In this document: positions 26,243 to 35,197 of the stretch, in pieces
Layout of the letters: each line of letters begins with the position of its first letter
Numbering within the stretch: position 1 is the first letter of the stretch
From: Rhodospirillales bacterium
GTDB taxonomy: Bacteria > Pseudomonadota > Alphaproteobacteria > Micavibrionales > UBA1664
Direction of reading: 5' to 3'
DNA: 64,000 bases
Assembly (NCBI GenBank): GCA_023898805.1
Contig: CP060260.1
Coordinates: forward strand, 1,550,001 to 1,614,000
Translations under genes and position numbers: made by a program
The notes under the pieces: generated by a model
What the model was told of the DNA's origin: nothing
The model's input: only the letters and a program-made list of their open reading frames with translations
Databases searched by the model: none

Positions 26243-27985
26243 ATGTTCAGGGATTCCCGATTCGCGCTTTCGTTGCTCGCCGCCTCGTTGCTGGCGGGTC
26301 CCGTTTTGGCCGCACAGCAAACACAGGCACACACGCAGACACAGACCGGAAGCACGCAAGTCGGCAAAAATCCGGTTTCCAAGCCGCTTTCGGCATGGCT
26401 GGTCGGCCCGTCGCTGCCCTCCGCCTTCGATGCCAAGGAACACCCGGACGAAGTTGGGTGCCTGATGGTCACCGAATACGACAACGGCATGATTCTGGGC
26501 ATTCATGCGCGGGAAAAGGGCATCGTCGGCATGACCGTCGATATCAAGCAACAGGCTCTGGTGCCGGGGCAGGAATCGACTCTGGGTGTCAATGTCGGCA
26601 CCGATTCCTATGCGGTGCAGGCGGTCGCGACCGACGATTCCACACTGGCGATCAACCTTGCCGATATCGGCGGCGGCCGCCGCTTCGTCGAACGTTTGAC
26701 CGAACTGGGCAATTTCCGCCTGCTGATCGACAACAAACCGTATTATTTCGCGACCACGGGATTCACCGACGGGTTGGCGCGGCTTCAGGCCTGCATGGGC
26801 GGAAACATGGCGGTACCGCTGGTCGTCACCGGCCCGGGCGTCAGCCGTGGCCGGGTCACGCAGGACACGGGGATCGAGGCGATGCGCGTCACCTCCTCCG
26901 GGCATGACACGCCCTTGGCGCTGGCGATGCCGAACCTCGTGCCGTCTGATTACCGCTTCGTGCTTGATAATGTCGATCCGATGACCCCGATCGACTGGCA
27001 GCAGGGCGACGATTGGGTCGCGGTGATGCGTCAGGCGTTGGCGCCGCACAGCCTGAAAATGTCGATCAAGGGCGAAACCATCCGCATCAGCAAACGCACC
27101 GGCCCGGACGAACCGGATGTCGAAGGCGTGCAGGCCGCCGATCAGGCTGCCGCGCAAACGCCCTCCGACGCGCCCGTGGTCGACCGCATGCAATCGCCCG
27201 ATTCACCCGTTGGTGTCTGGGCCGGGGCCAAGGGCGAAAGCCTCTCCGACGTGCTCGATACGTGGGGCCTGATGGCGGGCGTCAACGTCAAGGTCGATCT
27301 GGCCGGCGATCTGCGCCTGCCGGGGGACGTGAAATACGAAGGCCGTTTTGACGATGCGGTGCGCAGCCTTCTGTCGCTGTATACGGGCAAAAACGCGCCC
27401 ACTGCCCGTTATCAGGGCGAGGAGATGACGCCGCAGCCTGCCCCTTCGGCGCCCGCGCAACCCAAAAAGACCGTGCAGCAATCTCCGATCCTTGCGGGCG
27501 ACCCGGCGATGACGCCCATGCCCGCGCAGCGGAAAGTCGATATGGGCATGGATGCCGGTGAAACCGCGACGCAATTTCCGCCCAAGCGCGTCTTCAAGCC
27601 GCGCCCGATTGCCGAAATCATGAAGGACAAACCCCGCGCGATGAGTTGGTCGCCCCTCAGCCAGATGGCGCCGGTGCCCGACACCGCGCCCGCGCCGAAA
27701 ACCAAAAAGGCGGCCAAACCCAAAACCGGCACATGGAAGGCGCTGGAAGGCACCAGCCTGCGTGACGCGCTTGAACACTGGGGGCGCGATGCGGGTGTTA
27801 AAATCGTCTATCTAAGCGAGGAACCGTTCCCCCTGCCGCAGGCGGTCAAGGAAAAGGGCACGTTCGAAGATGCTGTCGCCAAAACCTTGGCCCGTTACAA
27901 GGGGCAGGGCGTCTATCCGGCGGCGCAGCTCAACCGCGACCCGGCGACCGGCGAAACCGCATTGATCATCCGCACCGGGAAATAA
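26243..27985 (+). CDS. Exported protein with TcpQ/secretin-N0-like modules
   Basis: 580-aa protein with a signal peptide (MFRDSRFALSLLAASLLAGPVLAA). Residues about 72-188 form a domain with Cys at each end (GCLMV and QACMGG) that is also found in the gene at 28771. Two later modules are clearly alike: GESLSDVLDTWGLMAGVNVKV (about 330-355) and GTSLRDALEHWGRDAGVKIVY (about 505-525). A more diverged one lies near 250-286. The pattern S-L-x-D-x-L-x-x-W-x-x-x-A-G-V-x-V is that of TcpQ/PilL C-terminal and secretin N0 domains, which bind machinery at the outer membrane. The linkers are Pro/Lys-rich. Role unknown. Confidence 0.75.
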   Translation: MFRDSRFALSLLAASLLAGPVLAAQQTQAHTQTQTGSTQVGKNPVSKPLSAWLVGPSLPSAFDAKEHPDEVGCLMVTEYDNGMILGIHAREKGIVGMTVDIKQQALVPGQESTLGVNVGTDSYAVQAVATDDSTLAINLADIGGGRRFVERLTELGNFRLLIDNKPYYFATTGFTDGLARLQACMGGNMAVPLVVTGPGVSRGRVTQDTGIEAMRVTSSGHDTPLALAMPNLVPSDYRFVLDNVDPMTPIDWQQGDDWVAVMRQALAPHSLKMSIKGETIRISKRTGPDEPDVEGVQAADQAAAQTPSDAPVVDRMQSPDSPVGVWAGAKGESLSDVLDTWGLMAGVNVKVDLAGDLRLPGDVKYEGRFDDAVRSLLSLYTGKNAPTARYQGEEMTPQPAPSAPAQPKKTVQQSPILAGDPAMTPMPAQRKVDMGMDAGETATQFPPKRVFKPRPIAEIMKDKPRAMSWSPLSQMAPVPDTAPAPKTKKAAKPKTGTWKALEGTSLRDALEHWGRDAGVKIVYLSEEPFPLPQAVKEKGTFEDAVAKTLARYKGQGVYPAAQLNRDPATGETALIIRTGK

Positions 27986-27992
27986 CGCAAAT

Positions 27993-28589
27993 TCAGGCCC
28001 AGCGCGGACGGCGGGCGCCGATTGGCACCTGTGCCATGCCCGTAAGCCAGTCTTCGATATGCATGGCGCCTTCCGTTACAGCGATATTCCGTGCCGTGTA
28101 GCCAAGCGCGAATTTCCTGCCATCTGCTAGAACCAGATGATTGGTTTCACGAACCGCGATCCCGGCCTTGTGAAATTCCATGCTCAGAATGGACCGCCTT
28201 GTATCAGGATTTTTACCCTCGCCCAGCCTGTGCCGCAGCGAAACGGTGATGTGGTCTTGGCCGAAATTCAACATCCACAAATTCTCGGGAGCGTTTCCCG
28301 GCGGAGTGTTTCGAGCTTCCTGATCGTGAATCATATGCAGTATGGCGCTTGCATCCAATACGGCGCGCTCGAATTGGGAACGGATTTCGGCTTCGCCTGC
28401 CGATGCAACGGGTTGCCCGCCCGTGTTTTGCGAAACGGGGATGATCGTGCCGCCCGGGTTCTCGTTGAAAATATGCCCGAACGTAAAAGGCGAACGCGGA
28501 AAAATATCTGCAGAGCCGTTCGGTTGCGGGCCGTCCGGGAAAAGTTTACCCAACGTAAGTTGGTTTTCAAAAGTCATGTGCTGGACCAT
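27993..28589 (-). CDS. Unknown soluble protein between the two paired-domain genes
   Basis: 198-aa open frame on the minus strand beginning MVQHMTFENQLTLGKLFPDG; an internal ATG four codons in is an alternative. No signal peptide or membrane segment. Composition and lower GC differ from the flanking genes. It lies opposite in direction between two exported-protein genes, with its stop 8 bases from the left neighbour's stop. No family recognised. Confidence 0.6.
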   Translation of the reverse strand: MVQHMTFENQLTLGKLFPDGPQPNGSADIFPRSPFTFGHIFNENPGGTIIPVSQNTGGQPVASAGEAEIRSQFERAVLDASAILHMIHDQEARNTPPGNAPENLWMLNFGQDHITVSLRHRLGEGKNPDTRRSILSMEFHKAGIAVRETNHLVLADGRKFALGYTARNIAVTEGAMHIEDWLTGMAQVPIGARRPRWA

Positions 28590-28650
28590 GGTCGTATAAA
28601 GAATACAAATTACATAACAAAATGCATCGTTAAAGGCAAATGATCGGGCG

Positions 28651-28666
28651 TTAAGATTCTGTTAAC
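28651..28666 (+). promoter_or_regulatory. Consensus CtrA binding box
   Basis: TTAA-GATTCTG-TTAAC matches the alphaproteobacterial CtrA consensus TTAA-N7-TTAAC exactly. It lies about 105 bases before the start of the large coiled-coil protein gene and about 60 bases before the divergent start at 28589, so it could regulate either. Family knowledge: CtrA controls cell-cycle, motility and envelope genes. No ctrA is in the window. Confidence 0.6.
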
Positions 28667-28770
28667 TAAATGCTAGGAGCCCCCCAGCGAAGCAGGTATC
28701 CTGTCACTTGCGGCGATTCGTAAGGCCGCGTTTCCGGGATCCATCCCCTCCCGTTCGAGAGGTGCTTGAA

Positions 28771-31700
28771 ATGCTTCGCCGCCGCAGTCTGCTTGCCCTT
28801 CTGGGTATCGGTGTGTCCGCCTTTGGTCTTGCCGCCCATATTCATGCCGCCGCCGCCGCGACGGGGCAGACTTTCACCCCCGTGACATCATGGTCCATCA
28901 GCCGCGTCGATCCAACGGCGGGCGGTGCGCCCTATTGCACGCTGGCCCGACGCTTCGACGGCAACACCGTCATCACCTTCGCGCGTAACACATCGGGCGA
29001 GGGGACGGTCGCGGTCGACTTTCAGCAACCTTTATTCGATCCCAACCAGACTTATCGCATAGGTCTGCAGGCGGGCAACGGCCTCAAGCGCGAATTCCTG
29101 ACGCGTCCCGCCACGCCCAACGCCCTTGTTCTGCGCACCGGCCAGGACCCACAATTCTTCAACGCGCTAAGCAATGCCAGCGAGCTTGGCGTCATCCTCG
29201 ATGACACGCGCTACGCGTTTTCGGTCCCCGATTTTGGCAACGGCACTAGCCAGTTGGTCAATTGCATCGGCGCCGCGCCGCAGGTCACCGCGCCGCAACC
29301 GGCCAACACCGCATCGGCGGATGATGGCGCGCTGAACGATCTGCGCACACAGTTGAATGCCCTCAAACAGGAAAACGCGGGTATCGTCGCGGCCCTAAAG
29401 CAACAGGGAACGACCTCCGCCGCCGCGACCGGGGCGCTGCCCGCCACCGCTGAAAACAGGGAACTGACGGACAAACTGGCCAAGCTTGAAAGCGAGAAAA
29501 ACGCGCTGGTCGAAAATCTTCAAAACGAGCGCGCCCGCCAGCAACAGGAAGCGCAGGACGAACAGACCCTCAAACAGGCGCTGGAAGATCAGAAATCACT
29601 TAAATCCATGCTGGAATCGGAACGCCAGCAACGCGCGGCGCTCGAGGCAAGCTTGGGCCAGAAAACCGCTGATGCTGAAAAGCGCGGCGAACTGCGCGCA
29701 CGCATCACCGCGCTCGAGGCCAGCAACAGCGAACTCAAGACCCTGCGTGAAACGCTGGAATCCGAACGGCAGAAACGGCTTGAAGTCGAAAAATTGCTAC
29801 AGGATCAAAAGACAAAAGCGGCAGCGTCACTTGAGGATCAAGAGCGTCTGCGCACGCGCGTTTCCGAATTGGAGAAGCAGAATAAATCGCTGCAACAGAC
29901 CGCGGGTCAGGTCGCGGACATGAAGTCCCAACTTGAGGATACGGGTGCCCGCGCTTCGATGGAACAGGCGCGGCGCGAGGCGGCGGAGAAGGCATTGCAG
30001 GAAATGCAGCTTTCCAGTGCCGATGCGGCAGTCAAAATGGCCGACATGCAAAAGCAGCTGGAATCCGAACGCGCCAAGATGGCGGACGCGGAACAGGCCA
30101 AGGAAGCGGCACTGACCAAGCAGCACGCCGACGAAATCGCGCGCCTGAACGCCGACATGGCGAAACTGCGCGACCAGCAGCAAGCGGCGCAGGATATGCA
30201 GCAAAAGGCCGTGGCCGAACAGGCCCGGCGCGAGGCGGCAGAGCGCGAATTGGGGCAGGCGCGTATGGAACTGGCGCAAAAGGAAACCCAGCTTTCGCAA
30301 CTTTCGTCGGAAAAGGCGGACATGTTGACGAAACTCGATACGGCGCGCGCCGATGCCGCAAAAATGCGTGTGGCGCAGGACGATTCCGCGAAGCTCAAAA
30401 CCATGTCGGATCAGCTTTCGGTTCTCGAAACGCGCAACAGTGACCTGATGACGCAGCTACAGACCGCGAATGCCCAGCGCGAGGCGGCGGAAAAAGCCTC
30501 GGTGACCACAACCGCGAACGATGCGGACACCAATCAGAAAATCGTCGAGATCGGACGCAAGGCCGAGGCCGATCGCCGTGAACTGCAAACTGTTCTGGAT
30601 GCCGAACGCGCCCGTCGCGAAAAGCTTGAGGCGATCATGGCCAAGGGCGGCAGCGATGATGACCGTATGGCTGAAATGTCGCGCCAGATGCAGGATCTGC
30701 AAAAGCACAACGTTGAACTGGAAAAACGCCTTGCCTCCGCACCTGCCGCCGATACTGGCATGGCGGACACGCTGAAAAAACAGCTCGCCGCGCTCAAGGC
30801 CGATAACGAAATGCTGGCGCAAAAACTGGCCAGCGCCGCTGACATGCAAAAAACCGCACCCGCAGCGGGTGATGAGGCTGCGCAAGTGGTTTACTCCGGC
30901 AACGACCAGATGGCCGAGGCGCTGGCTGAAACCAAATCCAACCTGGCCTCGGCGCTGGCCGAACGCAACGAATACCGCGACCTGTTGCAGCGCGAGCGTC
31001 AAGACGAAAAGCAGGGAAAAAAGGCGAAGGGCGAACCTGTTGATGCTGGCGCCAACGCACGTATCCAGCAACTTGAAAACGAACGCGCCGATCTGGTGCG
31101 CAAGCTGGAATATGAGCGCGCGCGTAATGAACAGATTGCAAGCGGGCATGAGGCGCCGCCGCCATCCGGTGACAATGCTGCTGATCTTGAAAAACGCATT
31201 GCCTCCATTGAGGCCGAGCGCGATTCCCTGAAAAAACAACTTTCCGCCGCGCAAAGCGACGTCATTGCCGCGCGCACGAATATGAATTCTGGTTCGGCTG
31301 ATGGCGCCGCCACGGCCGAATTGGAGTCGCTCAGGGCGCAGTTGGCCGATGCGCGTCGCGCGGCGGCACAGTCAGGCGTCGACAGACACGGAAATACCCG
31401 AACCGATCCGCAGGCTGCGGCGAAGATCGCCAGCCTTGAAAAACAACTGGCGGCGGCACAAAACGACGTCATTGCCGCCCGCACGAATGCGACGGCGAAT
31501 ACGACGCCCAACCGTGATGTTCAGACCCTTCTTGCGGAAAACCAACGCCTGCAATCCCAGCTGGCGTCGTCCGGCCGGGACAATGCCGATATGGGCGCCC
31601 TGCAATCCGAAATCGCGGCGTTGCGTGCGCAAAATGGCGTGCTTTCGCAGGAAATCAACAAACGACTGACCGCCGCGCCGACCCGCGCTGCGGTGGACAA

Positions 31701-32634
31701 TGCGATGGCAGCTGCAGAGTTTAAAACGCGCGAAGCGAACGCGCTGGCGGAGCAGAAAGTGTCCGCAGACTTGCAGAAAGCAAATACCCGTTTTGCCGAG
31801 GCAGAAGCTGAAAATGTCCGCCTGGCCAAGGAACTGGCCCAAAGCCGCGCCCGTGCGCAACAGGTGGCACAGATGCGCGTGCAGGAGCAGGTACAACCGC
31901 AACCGTCTTCTGCCGTTGCCCAGCCCGTAATTGCCCAGCCCGTGGTTGCGCAGACAGCATCAATGCCGACGGTGCCCGCGAAAATTGCCACCCCGAAAAT
32001 GGCGCCTATTGTTTCCGCCGATCAGGCCACACCGCAATTCGTGGCCAAACCCGGTGATAAATCTGTGCCTGTGGTTTACGCGCAGACGGCGCAAATTTCG
32101 ACACCTGTGGTTTCGGCGCCGCCTGCGCCCTCTGCGATGTATCAACCCGTATCCGTCGCGCCGGATGCGGCGCGGGACATGGGGCCAAGCGGCGTGGACA
32201 TTCAGGGTTACCTGCAACGCGCGGGCATTCCGATGGTTGGCGGGTTTGAAAAAGTGCGCAAGGTTTCGACCCCGCAATTCGGTGCTTTCCGCTGGGATAC
32301 CGGCACGGTGTTTGGCACGGCTGAGCAGCAGAAACTGCCGCGCGGACAGAGCTTCGATCAGGCCGTCGCGGCCTATCTGTCCAAGACGCGCCAGCGTTGC
32401 TCCGGCACGTTCGACCAGTCTTTCGATGCCGCCCAGGTCGGAAAGCAAAAGGATTTCGCGGTCGCCGACGTAGCCTGCGTCATGCCGGACGGCACGGGCG
32501 CGGGTGCGGCGATGCTGTTCTTCTATAAGGACGGCATGTTCAACGCCATCGCGCATGAAGGGGACATCACCCAGTTCGATCAGGCCATGGCCACGCGTGA
32601 CAGCCTCGCGCGGTTCATGAAATCGCTGCTTTAA
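28771..32634 (+). CDS. Very large exported coiled-coil protein
   Basis: 1287-aa protein. The ATG at 28771 has GAGAGGTG about 7 bases upstream and opens a signal peptide (MLRRRSLLALLGIGVSAFG, cleavage after the Ala run), so it is preferred over the TTG at 28708. Residues about 40-170 are the Cys-bounded domain shared with the 26243 gene (PYCTLARRF ... VNCIGA). Residues about 190-1070 are heptad-like, rich in Glu, Gln, Lys and Ala, with repeats such as DVIAARTN, a long periplasmic coiled coil. A Pro/Val/Gln-rich linker leads to a C-terminal domain of about 150 residues with GYLQRAGIPMVGGFEKVRKV and two Cys. Probably a periplasm-spanning scaffold. Preceded by a CtrA box. Confidence 0.8.
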   Translation: MLRRRSLLALLGIGVSAFGLAAHIHAAAAATGQTFTPVTSWSISRVDPTAGGAPYCTLARRFDGNTVITFARNTSGEGTVAVDFQQPLFDPNQTYRIGLQAGNGLKREFLTRPATPNALVLRTGQDPQFFNALSNASELGVILDDTRYAFSVPDFGNGTSQLVNCIGAAPQVTAPQPANTASADDGALNDLRTQLNALKQENAGIVAALKQQGTTSAAATGALPATAENRELTDKLAKLESEKNALVENLQNERARQQQEAQDEQTLKQALEDQKSLKSMLESERQQRAALEASLGQKTADAEKRGELRARITALEASNSELKTLRETLESERQKRLEVEKLLQDQKTKAAASLEDQERLRTRVSELEKQNKSLQQTAGQVADMKSQLEDTGARASMEQARREAAEKALQEMQLSSADAAVKMADMQKQLESERAKMADAEQAKEAALTKQHADEIARLNADMAKLRDQQQAAQDMQQKAVAEQARREAAERELGQARMELAQKETQLSQLSSEKADMLTKLDTARADAAKMRVAQDDSAKLKTMSDQLSVLETRNSDLMTQLQTANAQREAAEKASVTTTANDADTNQKIVEIGRKAEADRRELQTVLDAERARREKLEAIMAKGGSDDDRMAEMSRQMQDLQKHNVELEKRLASAPAADTGMADTLKKQLAALKADNEMLAQKLASAADMQKTAPAAGDEAAQVVYSGNDQMAEALAETKSNLASALAERNEYRDLLQRERQDEKQGKKAKGEPVDAGANARIQQLENERADLVRKLEYERARNEQIASGHEAPPPSGDNAADLEKRIASIEAERDSLKKQLSAAQSDVIAARTNMNSGSADGAATAELESLRAQLADARRAAAQSGVDRHGNTRTDPQAAAKIASLEKQLAAAQNDVIAARTNATANTTPNRDVQTLLAENQRLQSQLASSGRDNADMGALQSEIAALRAQNGVLSQEINKRLTAAPTRAAVDNAMAAAEFKTREANALAEQKVSADLQKANTRFAEAEAENVRLAKELAQSRARAQQVAQMRVQEQVQPQPSSAVAQPVIAQPVVAQTASMPTVPAKIATPKMAPIVSADQATPQFVAKPGDKSVPVVYAQTAQISTPVVSAPPAPSAMYQPVSVAPDAARDMGPSGVDIQGYLQRAGIPMVGGFEKVRKVSTPQFGAFRWDTGTVFGTAEQQKLPRGQSFDQAVAAYLSKTRQRCSGTFDQSFDAAQVGKQKDFAVADVACVMPDGTGAGAAMLFFYKDGMFNAIAHEGDITQFDQAMATRDSLARFMKSLL

Positions 32635-32800
32635 CGCTTTCCAGAGTAAAATTGACGTTTTGTTAACCGGCGCATTAACGGGAAAAATAAAGAATTGCGC
32701 GGGTTTTGAGCGAAATGCCCGGAAATTTAATTAAAATTTTCGGTAACGTTTTCCTAAACTTCTCTTCCTACAATGGAATGGAAGAAACTGGATTACGACC

Positions 32801-34474
32801 GTGCTTGCATCCGAAGACACATTATTCGATTCCACGCTGGCCGATTTGGGCCAGGTTGGCTTTTCGTGGCATTTTTCAAATGGCACGCTGGCATGGCGCG
32901 GTTCGCCAGCGCCTGTTCTGGGTCTGCTGCCGGATGACGTGCCGAACACCGCCAATGCATTTAAGGCGCTGATCAATCCACAAGATCTGCCGAATCTGAT
33001 GACCGCGCTGCAGGATCATGTCGCGCGTCTGGAAGGTGCGGGCACGCGCCGTATCTCCGAACCATTCCGCCTGCGCTTGCGCGACGGGACCCAGCGCACG
33101 ATGCGCCTTGAAGGTCGTATTGCGCTGAACGAACACGATACCAGTCCGGTCCTGTCCGGCATCATACGCGAGGATATGCTTGCCACGGCGGCTCTCACGT
33201 CTGCCGCGCCGTCGCGCGCGGCAATTGCAGAGGTGATGGAACGTCTGCTTCTGGGGCGCAGCACGGCGATACGCAACCGCGGCTATTTCATGGCGCTTGG
33301 GCTTGATCGCGTGGGGCTGCTCAATGCCTCTTACGGCGCTTCTTTTGTCGACACGGTGCTGGTCGAGGTCGAACATCGCCTTTCTGTTTTTCTGGAAGGG
33401 CGGGCGCAGGTTTCCCGCATCGCGGGCGATATTTACGGCCTGCTGTTCGAAGACATGCCGCATTCCCAGGCCGATGCGCTGGCGGCGGCCTTGCTTCAAC
33501 TTTTTACTTCAACGCCGGTTTTGACGATGCATGGACCGGTCATGATCGGCCTGTCGATCGGCGGCGCCGCGCTGGTCAGCACCGAAGAAAAAGGGTCCGA
33601 CATTGTGGCCCGCGCCGAGGCCGCGCTTGGCACGGCCAAGGCGAAAGGGCGCGGCTGCTTCGTCGTATCCTCGCCTCTGGCTGAAAAACGCGAACGTGCG
33701 CGCAAGCTGCTGGCCGGCGGACAGGCGGTCTACCGCGCGCTGGAGGAAGGGCGCATGCGTATGGCCTTCCAGCCCGTGATCGATCTGGAGCAGGGCGATA
33801 AAATAGGCTTCTATGAATGCCTGATCCGCATGGTGGACGAAAGCGGCAAACTGGTCCCGGCCGACAGTTTCATTCCTTCGCTGGAAGAACTGGGCATGAT
33901 GCGCCTGCTGGATATTTACAGCCTGCATACGGCGGTGCGCGAACTGGAGCACTTCCCCCAGATCAACCTGTCGGTCAACGTTTCCAATCTTTCCTTGATG
34001 GATACCGCATGGCTGCGTGCCGCGGTGGGCTTGCTGGCGGGCAAGCCGCAGGTCGGCAAACGCCTGATCGTGGAAATCACCGAAAGCTCGGCGATGGACG
34101 ATATTGAATCGGCGGCTCGCATCATAAATACGCTTAAGGAACTGGGATGCCGTATCGCGCTCGATGATTTTGGCGCGGGGCAAACCTCGTTCCGCCAGCT
34201 TAAGATGCTGGCCATAGACGTGGTCAAGATCGACAAGGAATACATCCGCAAGATCGATCAGGTTGAAAATCGCCTGTTTGTGAAATCGCTGGTCGAACTT
34301 GCCGACGGCATGAATTTGAAAACCGTGGCCGAAGGCGTGGAAACCGAAGCCGAAGGCGAATTGTTGCGCCGGAACGGGCTCGATTACCTGCAGGGTTACG
34401 CCTATGGCTACCCGTCCATCGAACGGACATGGCTGCCCAAGAATCACGAACGCCGAATCCAGCAGGCGGTATGA
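32801..34474 (+). CDS. GGDEF/EAL protein, likely c-di-GMP phosphodiesterase
   Basis: 557-aa protein starting with GTG at 32801. An N-terminal PAS-like domain (about 15-125) is followed by a GGDEF domain in which the motif reads AGDIY (about 208-212), so it should not make c-di-GMP. The EAL domain (about 310-550) keeps the catalytic residues: ECLIR for EAL-R, LSVNVSN, VEITES, DDFGAGQTSF, KIDKEY, AEGVET and LQGYAYG. It is predicted to degrade c-di-GMP, with the PAS and GGDEF domains as sensors. No transmembrane segment. A hairpin terminator follows. Confidence 0.88.
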   Translation: MLASEDTLFDSTLADLGQVGFSWHFSNGTLAWRGSPAPVLGLLPDDVPNTANAFKALINPQDLPNLMTALQDHVARLEGAGTRRISEPFRLRLRDGTQRTMRLEGRIALNEHDTSPVLSGIIREDMLATAALTSAAPSRAAIAEVMERLLLGRSTAIRNRGYFMALGLDRVGLLNASYGASFVDTVLVEVEHRLSVFLEGRAQVSRIAGDIYGLLFEDMPHSQADALAAALLQLFTSTPVLTMHGPVMIGLSIGGAALVSTEEKGSDIVARAEAALGTAKAKGRGCFVVSSPLAEKRERARKLLAGGQAVYRALEEGRMRMAFQPVIDLEQGDKIGFYECLIRMVDESGKLVPADSFIPSLEELGMMRLLDIYSLHTAVRELEHFPQINLSVNVSNLSLMDTAWLRAAVGLLAGKPQVGKRLIVEITESSAMDDIESAARIINTLKELGCRIALDDFGAGQTSFRQLKMLAIDVVKIDKEYIRKIDQVENRLFVKSLVELADGMNLKTVAEGVETEAEGELLRRNGLDYLQGYAYGYPSIERTWLPKNHERRIQQAV

Positions 34475-34475
34475 A

Positions 34476-34497
34476 AACGGCCCCGTTCGGGGCCGTT
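34476..34497. terminator. Bidirectional terminator between EAL gene and phaR
   Basis: AACGGCCCC (34476-34484) pairs with GGGGCCGTT (34489-34497) across GTTC. It follows the stop of the rightward EAL gene and of the leftward phaR. On the minus strand it is followed by TTTT, so termination of phaR is best supported. Confidence 0.8.
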
Positions 34498-34501
34498 CAT
34501 G

Positions 34502-35140
34502 CTATTGAATAAGTCCGCGTAACTCTTCCTGCATTTTGGTGATATCGGCCTTGAGCTGACGCACGCGATCCTCACGGCTTGGCGCCTTGGCTGGTCCGGT
34601 CTGTGCGCCTGCCGGCTTGCCGGGTGCGGCGGGCTGGGCGCCCTGTGGCCCGAAGGCGCGGAAGGGTGAAAACATGTTCATGGTCTGCGAGAACATTTCG
34701 ATGTTCTTGCGGTTCAGTTCCTCGAATGCTTGCGATCCGGGCATCATCGACATGCCGGGCATCATGCCGGTGAACGATTTGGAAACGGACTGACGCAAGG
34801 TTTCCTGATGCTGCACGAAATTTTGCAGCGCCTGTTCCAGGTAATTCGGTACCAGCCCCTGCATTCCGTCGCCGTAGAATTTGATCAGCGTACGCAGAAA
34901 ATTGGGCGGCAGCATCGATTGTCCGCGCGACTCCTGCTCGACGATGATCTGGGTCAAGACCTGTTGCGTCAGATCTTCGCCCGATTTGGCGTCTTGAACG
35001 ACGAATTCCTGGCCTTCCTTGATCATTTCGCACAAATCGTCAAGCGTGACATAGGACGAACGCCCGGTATCGTAAAGCCTGCGATTGGCGTATTTCTTGA
35101 CGACGATAACGTCGTCCTTCTTTTTGCGCGGACGGACCAT
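34502..35140 (-). CDS. phaR: Polyhydroxyalkanoate synthesis repressor PhaR
   Basis: 212-aa DNA- and PHB-binding regulator. The ATG at 35140 has AAGGAG upstream and opens MVRPRKKKDDVIVVKKYANRRLYDTGRSSYVTLDDL, the PHB accumulation regulatory domain that begins PhaR. The second part, with a Met/Phe-rich stretch and a Q/P-rich end, binds granules in known members. It represses phasin synthesis in other bacteria until granules form. It is divergent from the PhaC-like gene 58 bases away. Confidence 0.93.
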   Translation of the reverse strand: MVRPRKKKDDVIVVKKYANRRLYDTGRSSYVTLDDLCEMIKEGQEFVVQDAKSGEDLTQQVLTQIIVEQESRGQSMLPPNFLRTLIKFYGDGMQGLVPNYLEQALQNFVQHQETLRQSVSKSFTGMMPGMSMMPGSQAFEELNRKNIEMFSQTMNMFSPFRAFGPQGAQPAAPGKPAGAQTGPAKAPSREDRVRQLKADITKMQEELRGLIQ

Positions 35141-35197
35141 CGCGGGGAAACTCCTTTGATAAGTTCTGGATACACCATTATATAGGCACAAAAGCCG

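Noticed and set aside
28590..28650. Alternative start for the coiled-coil protein at TTG 28708
   Set aside because: It has no good ribosome site and would put a basic, Pro-rich leader before the signal peptide; ATG 28771 has a GAGAGGTG site.
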